A DNA stretch of 5,296 bases from positions 846-6,141 of the forward strand of contig DQCH01000144.1 in the NCBI GenBank assembly GCA_003545155.1, read 5' to 3'. Source of the DNA: Candidatus Acetothermia bacterium. GTDB lineage: Bacteria > Bipolaricaulota > Bipolaricaulia > UBA7950 > UBA9294. The stretch's first letter is position 1; each line of letters begins with the position of its first letter. This document shows positions 1 to 5,227 of this stretch, one piece after another. The notes beneath the pieces are model-generated. The model had not been told where the DNA came from. It searched no databases and saw only the letters and a program-made list of their open reading frames with translations. Position numbers and translations under genes: made by a program.

Positions 1-212
1 CGACGAGAGAGGGGATGGTAAAGGAGACGATCCTCCACCCATAGTCGCGCAAACAGCGCATCATCGAGGAGGCCCGCCGCTTCGGCCCGACGCAGCACCT
101 CCTCGACCGCCTCCACGCTGAACCCCTGCGCTCGTAATCGCGATCTTGCCTCGGCCACACTGCGCGGACGGTAGCGCAGGAGACGGACCAACACCTGCCA
201 GGGATCACTCAG
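1..212 (-). CDS. recX: RecX, regulator of RecA (partial, N-terminal 70 residues)
   Basis: RecX proteins bind RecA and limit its filament growth in the cytoplasm. The visible 70 residues begin LSDPWQVLVRLLRYRPRS (CTG read as the initiator Met) and contain YRPRSVAEARSRLRAQGF at about 14-31, then a helix ending VLRRAEAAGLLDDALFARLW at about 39-58. The YRPRS...L...GF and GLLDD..FA..W patterns are typical of RecX three-helix repeats. The rest lies beyond the window. A TAG stop in this frame sits at 228-230, so the start must be below it. The best choice is CTG at 210-212, nine bases after AGGAGG (222-227), overlapping the recA stop by 8 bases. The next normal start codon, GTG at 192-194, lies about 27 bases from that site. 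Position directly after recA is the usual recX context. Family call is strong; the exact start is inferred. Confidence 0.85.
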   Translation of the reverse strand, partial: MSDPWQVLVRLLRYRPRSVAEARSRLRAQGFSVEAVEEVLRRAEAAGLLDDALFARLWVEDRLLYHPLSR

Positions 213-1233
213 TGTCTGCAGCCTCCTCTATAGGTACTGAAGCGGGAGTAAGTCCAGCTTTGTCTCGGATGGCTCGCTCGAGCTCATCTGCCAGTTTGGG
301 GTCCTCTTCCAGGGCGCGGGCGCTATTTCCGACCCCCTGACCAAGACGGGTATCACCGAGGGAGTACCAAGAGCCGCTGCGCGTGATGACCCCGAGGTCC
401 TCGCCGGTGTTTATGAGATCGCGAGAGCGAACGATCCCCTTCCCGTAGATCACATCAAAGCTCGCTTCCCTAAACGGCGGCGCGACCTTGTTCTTCACCA
501 CACGCACGTTTACTCGGGTTCCCACCTGCTCGGAGCCCTCTTCAATCCTCCCCGAGTTCCACATACTCAGCCGCACAGAGGCATAGAACTTCAGAGCGCG
601 GCCACCCGAGGTGGTGGTTGAGGGACCAAAGCGAGTCCCACCGATCACCGATCGAAGCTGGTTGGTGAAGACGACAAGCGTCTTTGACTGCGAGATCGCT
701 CCGGAGAGCTTGCGCATTGCCTGACTCATCAACCGTGCCTGTAAGCCGACCTGCGAGTCCCCCATCTGCCCCTCGATCTCAGCCATGGGAACAAGTGCAG
801 CGACGGAGTCGATGACGATGATGTCGACCGCTCCACTGCGCGTCAGTTGCTCCGTGATCTCAAGCGCCTGCTCCCCCGAGTTTGGCTGAGAGAGCAGCAT
901 GTGGTCAAGGTCGACCCCCAGGGCACGAGTATAGGTTGGATCGAGTGCGTGCTCTGCGTCGATGAACGCCGCAGTCCCGTCTCGCTTCTGCACCTCGGCG
1001 ATCATGTGTAGGGCAAGTGTCGTCTTCCCACTCGCCTCTGACCCGAAGACCTCAACGATCCTCCCGCGGGGAACCCCACCGACGCCGAGTGCGATATCAA
1101 GGGCAAGTGAGCCGGTGGGAACCGTCTCCACTTGCATCACCTGGGCGCCTTCCCCAAGCCACATGATCGCCCCTTCACCGTAGGCCTTTTTGATCTGTTT
1201 CAACGTGCTCTCAAGCACCTCTTGTTTGCCCAT
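205..1233 (-). CDS. recA: RecA recombinase
   Basis: ATP-dependent cytoplasmic strand-exchange protein for homologous recombination and the DNA damage response. At 342 residues it has normal family length with no intein. Visible motifs are Walker A GSEASGKTT at 64-72 (K70, T71), catalytic Glu in DAEHALDP (E94), Walker B DIIVID at 137-142, loop L1 region EGQMGDSQVGLQARLMSQAM from 154, TNQLR at 190-194, ALKFYASVRL at 213-222, VVKNKVAPPF at 245-254 (K247 and K249 matching the interface lysines), and GSWYS with RLGQG near 287-300. Oddities are Ser instead of the usual Pro at Walker A position 2, Trp25 in the IMxLGE segment, WN at 225-226 where many RecAs have RR, and a diverged, one-residue-longer loop L2 (195-211). 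The start is ATG with AGGGGG (1242-1247) eight bases upstream. It has its own promoter and recX overlaps its end. Confidence 0.98.
   Translation of the reverse strand: MGKQEVLESTLKQIKKAYGEGAIMWLGEGAQVMQVETVPTGSLALDIALGVGGVPRGRIVEVFGSEASGKTTLALHMIAEVQKRDGTAAFIDAEHALDPTYTRALGVDLDHMLLSQPNSGEQALEITEQLTRSGAVDIIVIDSVAALVPMAEIEGQMGDSQVGLQARLMSQAMRKLSGAISQSKTLVVFTNQLRSVIGGTRFGPSTTTSGGRALKFYASVRLSMWNSGRIEEGSEQVGTRVNVRVVKNKVAPPFREASFDVIYGKGIVRSRDLINTGEDLGVITRSGSWYSLGDTRLGQGVGNSARALEEDPKLADELERAIRDKAGLTPASVPIEEAADTE
222..227 (-). promoter_or_regulatory. Ribosome binding site for recX, inside the recA 3' end
   Basis: A perfect AGGAGG on the minus strand lies within the last codons of recA (residues IEEA). 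It is nine bases before CTG at 210-212, the only initiation-capable codon in the RecX frame at suitable spacing. It decides the recX start and implies translation coupled to the end of recA. Confidence 0.65.
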
Positions 1234-1241
1234 TCTTTGTG

Positions 1242-1247
1242 CCCCCT
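1242..1247 (-). promoter_or_regulatory. Ribosome binding site for recA
   Basis: AGGGGG on the minus strand, eight bases before the recA ATG at 1231-1233. This supports the chosen start, which also gives the usual short RecA N-terminus before the LKQIKKAYGEGAIM segment. Confidence 0.7.
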
Positions 1248-1263
1248 AAGTGATCTTTCTTCT

Positions 1264-1292
1264 ATTCTAGGTTCCTACCGCGAGCCGGTCAA
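1264..1292 (-). promoter_or_regulatory. Sigma70-type promoter for recA
   Basis: On the minus strand, TTGACC (1287-1292) and TAGAAT (1264-1269) are separated by exactly 17 bases. Each differs from the consensus hexamer at one position. Transcription would start near 1256-1258, giving a leader of roughly 24 bases before the recA ATG and including its AGGGGG ribosome binding site. The -35 box begins four bases after the mrpD stop codon. A short inverted repeat TAGG-AA-CCTA (1268-1277) overlaps the upstream edge of the -10 box and could be an operator half-site, but it is too short to assert. I see no E. coli-type CTGT-N8-ACAG or Bacillus-type GAAC-N4-GTTC LexA site. Confidence 0.65.
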
Positions 1293-1296
1293 CGCT

Positions 1297-2835
1297 TCAT
1301 CCAAGAACGGAAAGGAGATAAATGAGGAAGAACCCAGAGAGGATGACGAGGATCGCCTCCTCCAATCGGAAGATTCGCTGCGGCAGGTGAAAAGGCCGCC
1401 GGGAGAGGAGCCTATAGAGGAGGAGCCCACCACCTACCACAAGCAGGCTCTTCACAAACGGGAGAACATGAAGGCTCAGGCTTAATTGAGTAGCAGGGAC
1501 GAGCAGGCGGGCCAACGGGAGAAAGAGGAGGATGGGAAGCCCCAAGATTACGAAGGCAAGTTTCACCGGCCACGTAGAGGAAGGACCGCGCTCGATGCGG
1601 AAAAGCGGGATCAGTTTAGCAAAGGAGGCAACAGTCCCGAGTGATATGAGAATGAGGACCGTCTGGATGACGGGCGACTGAACTCCAGCACTGAGCAGGC
1701 TCTTTCCGCAGAACCCGGCTAACGGCGGCACACCCATGATTCCCAGGGTACCAACAAGGAGAGCTACGCGTGCTGATAAAGGAATCTTAGCCCTCCTGGC
1801 AATCAAGCCGGGGATGTCTCCTTCGCCGGCCGTTTGCACCGCTACTCCGGCAGCCAGAAAGAGGAGCCCCTTGAATAGGCCATGGCCAACGATGTACTCA
1901 AGGCTGCCAGCGATCCCAATCTCTGAGCCAATTCCAATCCCAAGTGTGATATAGCCAATCTGAGAGAGGGTGTGAAAGGCGAGCATCCGTTTCAGGTCGT
2001 AGGTGAAGATCGCGTAGATGACCCCGAGAAGGCCTGTGAGTGCGCCGAGGACGAGGAGTGGAAGGGACAACGAAAAAGCCGACGTTAGCCGGAAAAGGAC
2101 CACGACCCCCATCTTGATAACCAGGCCGGAGAGGAGTGCCGACACGGCCGGGGTGGCGCTTGAGTGCGCGGCAGGCAGCCATAGTGAGAAGATGAAGATC
2201 CCCGATTTCACCGCCACCCCGGTGACAAGCAGAGACGAGGCGAGAAGGACCCACGGCGCGTTAGGCTGGTCAAGAAGCCGCGCCGCCACCAACCCAAGAT
2301 TAAGGGTTCCCGTGTGGTAGTAGATAATCGCCACTCCCAACAGGTAGATCCCCAATCCCAGCGAAGCGAGGAGGAGGTACTTGAGGCTTGCCCAGATCTG
2401 GTAAGGCTTTCTCTCGTAGCCAACGAGAAGAAAGCTAACCAGGGTGAGAAGCTCCAGGGTTACGTAGATATTGAACAGGTCCCGCGCAAACACAAGGGTA
2501 TAGACCGAGCCTAGGAGAAGGTGTAGCAGCATAAAGAAGTAAGGACGAAGACGCTCGTGCCACAAGTAGGCCACAACCGCCCCACCTAACAGGAGAACGA
2601 GGACGGTCAAGGTTAGGCTAAAGCGGTCAGCAGCAAGCTCAATCCCTATCCCCTTTTCCCACCCACCGAGCACGATGACGAGCGGCTTTCCCTGTGAGAG
2701 TCCCGCGGAGAGAAGTCCTACCAGCACGGCGTCGACGACTAAGGAGAGGAGTATCAACTCACGGGTCACGCGCCCCCAAGCAAGGCTGAGTGCGGCAAAC
2801 CCGAAGTGGACAAGCGGAAGGAGTGCGACCATCAT
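1297..2835 (-). CDS. mrpD: Mrp/Mbh antiporter subunit D (NuoL/M/N-type ion-translocating subunit)
   Basis: Large polytopic membrane protein of the complex I antiporter-like family, 512 residues, with hydrophobic segments along its whole length. It is expected to carry the proton/cation path of the Mrp/Mbh membrane arm. Key residues are the buried Glu in LFNIYVTLELL (E128, matching the essential Glu of MrpD TM5), Lys in AVKSGIFIFSLWLPAAHSS (K210, with H224), K241 in LLSGLVIKMGV, H288 in AFHTLSQIGYI, the HGLFKGLLFL motif (H318, K322) and K378 in GFCGKSLL. A charged stretch at 479-491 precedes a last membrane segment. The ATG overlaps the mrpC stop as ATGA, with AAGGTGA ten bases upstream; a second ATG follows immediately. 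It is the last gene of the antiporter block, with no terminator visible behind it. MbhH of membrane-bound hydrogenases is the closest alternative name. Confidence 0.93.
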   Translation of the reverse strand: MMVALLPLVHFGFAALSLAWGRVTRELILLSLVVDAVLVGLLSAGLSQGKPLVIVLGGWEKGIGIELAADRFSLTLTVLVLLLGGAVVAYLWHERLRPYFFMLLHLLLGSVYTLVFARDLFNIYVTLELLTLVSFLLVGYERKPYQIWASLKYLLLASLGLGIYLLGVAIIYYHTGTLNLGLVAARLLDQPNAPWVLLASSLLVTGVAVKSGIFIFSLWLPAAHSSATPAVSALLSGLVIKMGVVVLFRLTSAFSLSLPLLVLGALTGLLGVIYAIFTYDLKRMLAFHTLSQIGYITLGIGIGSEIGIAGSLEYIVGHGLFKGLLFLAAGVAVQTAGEGDIPGLIARRAKIPLSARVALLVGTLGIMGVPPLAGFCGKSLLSAGVQSPVIQTVLILISLGTVASFAKLIPLFRIERGPSSTWPVKLAFVILGLPILLFLPLARLLVPATQLSLSLHVLPFVKSLLVVGGGLLLYRLLSRRPFHLPQRIFRLEEAILVILSGFFLIYLLSVLG

Positions 2836-3191
2836 GGTGTTCGTTCACCTTCGATCTCATGTTCGATCCGCTGCGAGTCAGTAGTGTGATAACGCTCGAC
2901 GAGCAGCATAACAAAGACCAGTGCTAAGGCAAGGATGGCAAAATTGATCACAATGGCAGACAGGACAAGAGCGTGGGGAAGAGGATCAACATAGGGGACG
3001 CTCGCTGGGGAATGAACGATCGGCGCGACTCCGTCCACCCGAGCGTTGAGCGAGACAAGACAGAGGATCGTGCTCCCGTTCACTAGCCCCAAGGCAAGAA
3101 GCTTGATCACGAGATCGCGACGGAGGATCAACCCAAGGAGGCCGATTCCGAACAGAACGATGGCGATCGTAACCCCGTTAATTAGAGCCAT
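2832..3191 (-). CDS. mrpC: Mrp/Mbh antiporter subunit C (NuoK-like)
   Basis: Small membrane subunit homologous to NuoK, 119 residues, with three membrane segments at about 3-22, 28-48 and 72-97. It helps form the ion path between MrpD and the smaller subunits. Family marks are GLILRRDLVIKLLALGLVNG at 20-39 and YVDPLPHALVLSAIVINFAI at 67-86; the DPLPxALVLxAIVIxFA pattern is close to diagnostic for MrpC/MnhC. The C-terminal tail (about 98-119) is charged and soluble. The ATG at 3189-3191 was chosen because it overlaps the mrpB stop by one base (TGATG), has GAGGCGAG just upstream, and gives the normal N-terminus. An upstream in-frame ATG would add 15 non-conserved residues inside mrpB. Its stop overlaps the mrpD start as ATGA. 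Confidence 0.93.
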   Translation of the reverse strand: MALINGVTIAIVLFGIGLLGLILRRDLVIKLLALGLVNGSTILCLVSLNARVDGVAPIVHSPASVPYVDPLPHALVLSAIVINFAILALALVFVMLLVERYHTTDSQRIEHEIEGERTP

Positions 3192-3904
3192 CAGATCTCG
3201 CCTCGGTGGCGCACGAAGTAGTGGATGATCACCCACGTCCCGATGAACACCTTTACACCGATCAACGCGTTGTAGATCAGGATCGAGCCGCCGCTTGCAA
3301 GGCTCCCCAGCCTCCCACGGGGGAGGAGGTCAGTGAAGGGGAGCCTACCGAAGAGAACTGGAATAAGTGCAAGGAGGAGGATGGCGAGGAGGATCTCCCA
3401 TTCGAATCGTTCGAGAGTCGGCTCATGGAAGCGACGCCCTACGACATCTGCACCCAGGGCAACCGCACACAAAAGCAGGCCGGTCCCCGCGACGGTTCCG
3501 CCGCTGAACCCGCCGCCGGGGGAGAGATGGCCAAAAAGAACGAGGTAGATTCCAAGAAGAAGGATCGGCGGGAAGAGAAGGTCGGCTGAGGTGCGGATGA
3601 CCTGCGATTCGGGGATGCGCGTAACCTCCTCTTCGTTTCCTCTTTGTTGGGCGAGGTAGAAACGAACCCCGAGGACGGCGACTGAGAAAACAAGGAGCTC
3701 AAAGAGGGTGTCGAAGAGGCGGTAGTTGAGGTAGATGGCGGAGACGAGGTTCGCAGCGCCCGTATCGATCGTTCCTTTCGTGATGTAAGTCACACCGGCT
3801 TCCTCCCTTGCGCCGTGATAATCGAACATCATCACGAGGAGCGCGCAGAAACAGATAACAAGGACCGAAGCGGTGATGATTATGCCGCGCGATGACCGCC
3901 TCAT
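3191..3904 (-). CDS. mrpB: MbhE-MrpB fusion subunit of Mrp/Mbh antiporter
   Basis: A 237-residue membrane protein that joins two usually separate modules. Residues about 1-85 are MbhE-like, the last part of MrpA: one membrane segment (8-27), then YITKGTIDTGAANLVSAIYL and NYRLFDTLFELLVFSVAVLG, where TGAANLVxAIxxxYRxFDTLxE is the hallmark. Residues about 100-237 are MnhB/MrpB, with VIRTSADLLFPPILLLGIYL followed by FGHLSPGGGFSGGTVAGTGL (124-143). The GHLSPGGGF glycine-rich motif is diagnostic. A membrane hairpin near 168-190 and a final segment near 208-230 complete it. A charged linker QQRGNEEEVTRIPE (86-99) connects the halves. The ATG overlaps the preceding stop as ATGA, with AAGGAG nine bases upstream. 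In archaeal Mbh operons these are the separate genes mbhE and mbhF. The protein is expected to link the antiporter subunits. Confidence 0.92.
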   Translation of the reverse strand: MRRSSRGIIITASVLVICFCALLVMMFDYHGAREEAGVTYITKGTIDTGAANLVSAIYLNYRLFDTLFELLVFSVAVLGVRFYLAQQRGNEEEVTRIPESQVIRTSADLLFPPILLLGIYLVLFGHLSPGGGFSGGTVAGTGLLLCAVALGADVVGRRFHEPTLERFEWEILLAILLLALIPVLFGRLPFTDLLPRGRLGSLASGGSILIYNALIGVKVFIGTWVIIHYFVRHRGEI

Positions 3905-4689
3905 GAGAAGTATCTCCTTATCATCCCATCCAATTCTCCGTTTTGGCGCAAGTGATCCAGGTAGGCGCTGAGGCGCTTATGGAGTTCCTCTCTATCAGGG
4001 GGCAAGAGGAAGGTATAGGAGAAGGAACCGGGGAGTCGCTCGACTGCGTATCCGGAGAGATCGAGGCGGGAGACGGCGATGAATCGCGCCAGATCGAGGG
4101 TGTATGCCCCTTTCTCTTGGGCACGGATCGCTTCCAGCACATCCGAGAAATAGATCCATTCTGTCTCCTGAGTTTGCTTTGGTTCCACTGCGTCTTCCCT
4201 TGTAAGGTGGAACAGGCCGGTCGGAAGGTGCCCTTGGGTCTTAAGAAGCCGGTCCTCCGCATCCACGTGGACGATCCCCCCTGCGGCGATGTCGGCCTCC
4301 CCGCGCAGCAGTGCCTCTTCCACCTCTTCGCGAGGAAGGAAGTGTACAACCAAATCGAGGCCCAGGTGGTGGGCGAACCCCGCGAGGATTTCTTGCTCCA
4401 GGCCGGTGATTCGATCTCCTTCGCGCTCTAGGAGGCCCGGCGCTTCGTCTCCCACGATCACCAAGCGACCGGTCTTGCGGATCGCAAGCACGTAGATAAA
4501 GGTGACAAGCGCTGCTCCGATCGCTGCCTCGGTGATCGCTACATCCGGCGCGTTAAGCAGGAGGTAGACGGCTGAAAGGGTCAAGCTGAACATCCCCATC
4601 CCGATCACCGCTGTGAAGCGTCGTCGTCGAGTTAGTCCAAAGGCAGCAATAAACGGAAGGAGGACGAGCAAAGCCTGCTGGGATGTCAT
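3901..4689 (-). CDS. MbhD/DUF4040 antiporter subunit fused to a MltF-like solute-binding domain
   Basis: A 262-residue two-part protein. Residues 1-70 form three membrane segments (about 5-19, 26-45, 51-70) with AVIGMGMFSLTLSAVYLLLN and APDVAITEAAIGAALVTF, the DUF4040/MbhD core equivalent to part of MrpA. Residues about 75-262 are soluble and resemble SBP_bac_3/MltF binding domains: ITGLEQEILAGFAHHLGLDL (94-113), EEVEEALLRGEADIAAGGIV (121-140), then SDVLEAIRAQEKGAYTLDLA (182-201), FSYTFLLPPDREELHKRLSA (223-242) and the end GELDGMIRRYF. The latter matches the DGxLxxIxxRYF finish of MltF-type domains. There is no lytic transglycosylase domain. The binding domain is shorter than usual, with the start of lobe two reduced. 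The ATG overlaps the mrpG stop as ATGA behind AAGGAGGAGG (4691-4700). The antiporter role of the N-terminal part is well supported; ligand sensing by the tail is inference. Confidence 0.88.
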   Translation of the reverse strand: MTSQQALLVLLPFIAAFGLTRRRRFTAVIGMGMFSLTLSAVYLLLNAPDVAITEAAIGAALVTFIYVLAIRKTGRLVIVGDEAPGLLEREGDRITGLEQEILAGFAHHLGLDLVVHFLPREEVEEALLRGEADIAAGGIVHVDAEDRLLKTQGHLPTGLFHLTREDAVEPKQTQETEWIYFSDVLEAIRAQEKGAYTLDLARFIAVSRLDLSGYAVERLPGSFSYTFLLPPDREELHKRLSAYLDHLRQNGELDGMIRRYFS

Positions 4690-4976
4690 TCCTCCTCCTT
4701 TGTGCTGGTGTGTCGCTGAGTAAAGGCACTCTTGGCAATGCTGTGGGTCACGATCGGGTTGGTCAATAGGAGAAGGAGCAGGAGGAGGACAAGAACAGGG
4801 TCGTGCCTCTCGAACCCACCATGGACGATGAGGCCCAAAAGAACGAGGCCGAGCCCGGCGTTATCCGAGACGCCGCTCGCCTGTAAGCGCGAGTAAACAT
4901 CCTGGAAGCGGAGAATCCCCAGCGTTCCAATGGCCACAAAAACAAGCCCCAAGCTGATGAGGATCTTGGCAATCAT
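4686..4976 (-). CDS. mrpG: Mrp/Mbh antiporter subunit G
   Basis: Small 96-residue membrane subunit of the MnhG/MrpG/MbhC family, required for Mrp complex assembly and cation exchange in characterised systems. Three hydrophobic stretches lie at about 4-22, 40-53 and 60-78. The family pattern GTLGILRFQDVYSRLQASGV (17-36) followed by SDNAGLGLVLLGLIV is clear, as is TNPIVTHSIAKSAF (72-85), matching the TxPxxxHxIAxAA end of MnhG. The third segment is almost pure leucine (eight in a row). A charged tail ends KEEE. The ATG overlaps the mrpF stop as ATGA, with GGGGAGGG (4983-4990) six bases upstream. Its own stop overlaps the next gene by four bases. Confidence 0.92.
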   Translation of the reverse strand: MIAKILISLGLVFVAIGTLGILRFQDVYSRLQASGVSDNAGLGLVLLGLIVHGGFERHDPVLVLLLLLLLLTNPIVTHSIAKSAFTQRHTSTKEEE

Positions 4977-5227
4977 CGATATCCCTCCCCTCTCTCCATG
5001 AACCTGGCAAGGATCACCACCCCAAGGAAACTCAAAGCGGCGTACACAATTGCGACATCAAGGTAGATCTGCTGCTTTGAGACAATCGCGACAATCGCGA
5101 GGAGTACTACTACCCTATTCGATGCAGAATTGTAGGCAAGGAGCCGGTCCCACGATGTCGGACCGCCGAATAAACGGTATAAAACGGCGAGAATAGAAAG
5201 TAAAAGAACGGCTTCAACGAGGCGCAT
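4973..5227 (-). CDS. mrpF: Mrp/Mbh antiporter subunit F
   Basis: Small 84-residue membrane subunit of the MnhF/MrpF/MbhB family, with three hydrophobic segments at about 4-19, 37-49 and 55-75. The signature YRLFGGPTSWDRLLAYNSAS (17-36) matches the family RxxxGPTxxDRxxAxNxxx pattern, including the conserved Asp (D27). YLDVAIVYAALSFLGVVILA (55-74) matches its third membrane segment. The ATG at 5225-5227 is preceded by GAGAGGGGGG (5231-5240). The start overlaps the probable mrpE end by 14 bases and the stop overlaps mrpG as ATGA. A nine-base tandem repeat at 5081-5098 encodes AIVAIV in the second segment. Confidence 0.92.
   Translation of the reverse strand: MRLVEAVLLLSILAVLYRLFGGPTSWDRLLAYNSASNRVVVLLAIVAIVSKQQIYLDVAIVYAALSFLGVVILARFMERGEGYR

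Noticed and set aside
1268..1277. TAGG-AA-CCTA inverted repeat as a LexA operator
   Set aside because: Four-base arms are too short to call, and it does not match known LexA boxes; kept only as a note on the promoter.
1279..1291. Possible terminator hairpin ACCG-gctcg-CGGT after mrpD
   Set aside because: The stem is only four base pairs, there is no following U-tract, and it sits within the recA promoter spacer.
1132..1485. A 117-codon plus-strand open frame spanning the recA-mrpD gap
   Set aside because: It is antisense to recA, the recA promoter and mrpD, with no family resemblance and a charge-rich composition expected from a shadow of membrane-protein codons.
1898..2254. A 118-codon minus-strand frame inside mrpD
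   Set aside because: It is a shifted-frame shadow of the conserved mrpD core (LWLPAAHSS to QIGYI), with no independent start signal.
3192..3236. A 15-residue N-terminal extension of mrpC (MGDHPLLRAPPRRDL)
   Set aside because: It lies wholly inside the mrpB end in another frame, lacks family similarity, and the internal ATG at 3189-3191 has the overlap and ribosome binding site typical of this operon.
3206..3589. A 127-codon plus-strand open frame
   Set aside because: It is antisense to the MbhE-MrpB gene; its very high Glu/Lys/Gly content mirrors hydrophobic codons on the other strand.
3943..4431. A 162-codon plus-strand open frame
   Set aside because: It is antisense to the MbhD-SBP gene, shows no recognisable domain, and the minus-strand frame has clear family motifs.
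4755..4800. Purine-rich GGAG-type run as a simple repeat
   Set aside because: It is explained by the polyleucine membrane segment of mrpG read on the opposite strand.
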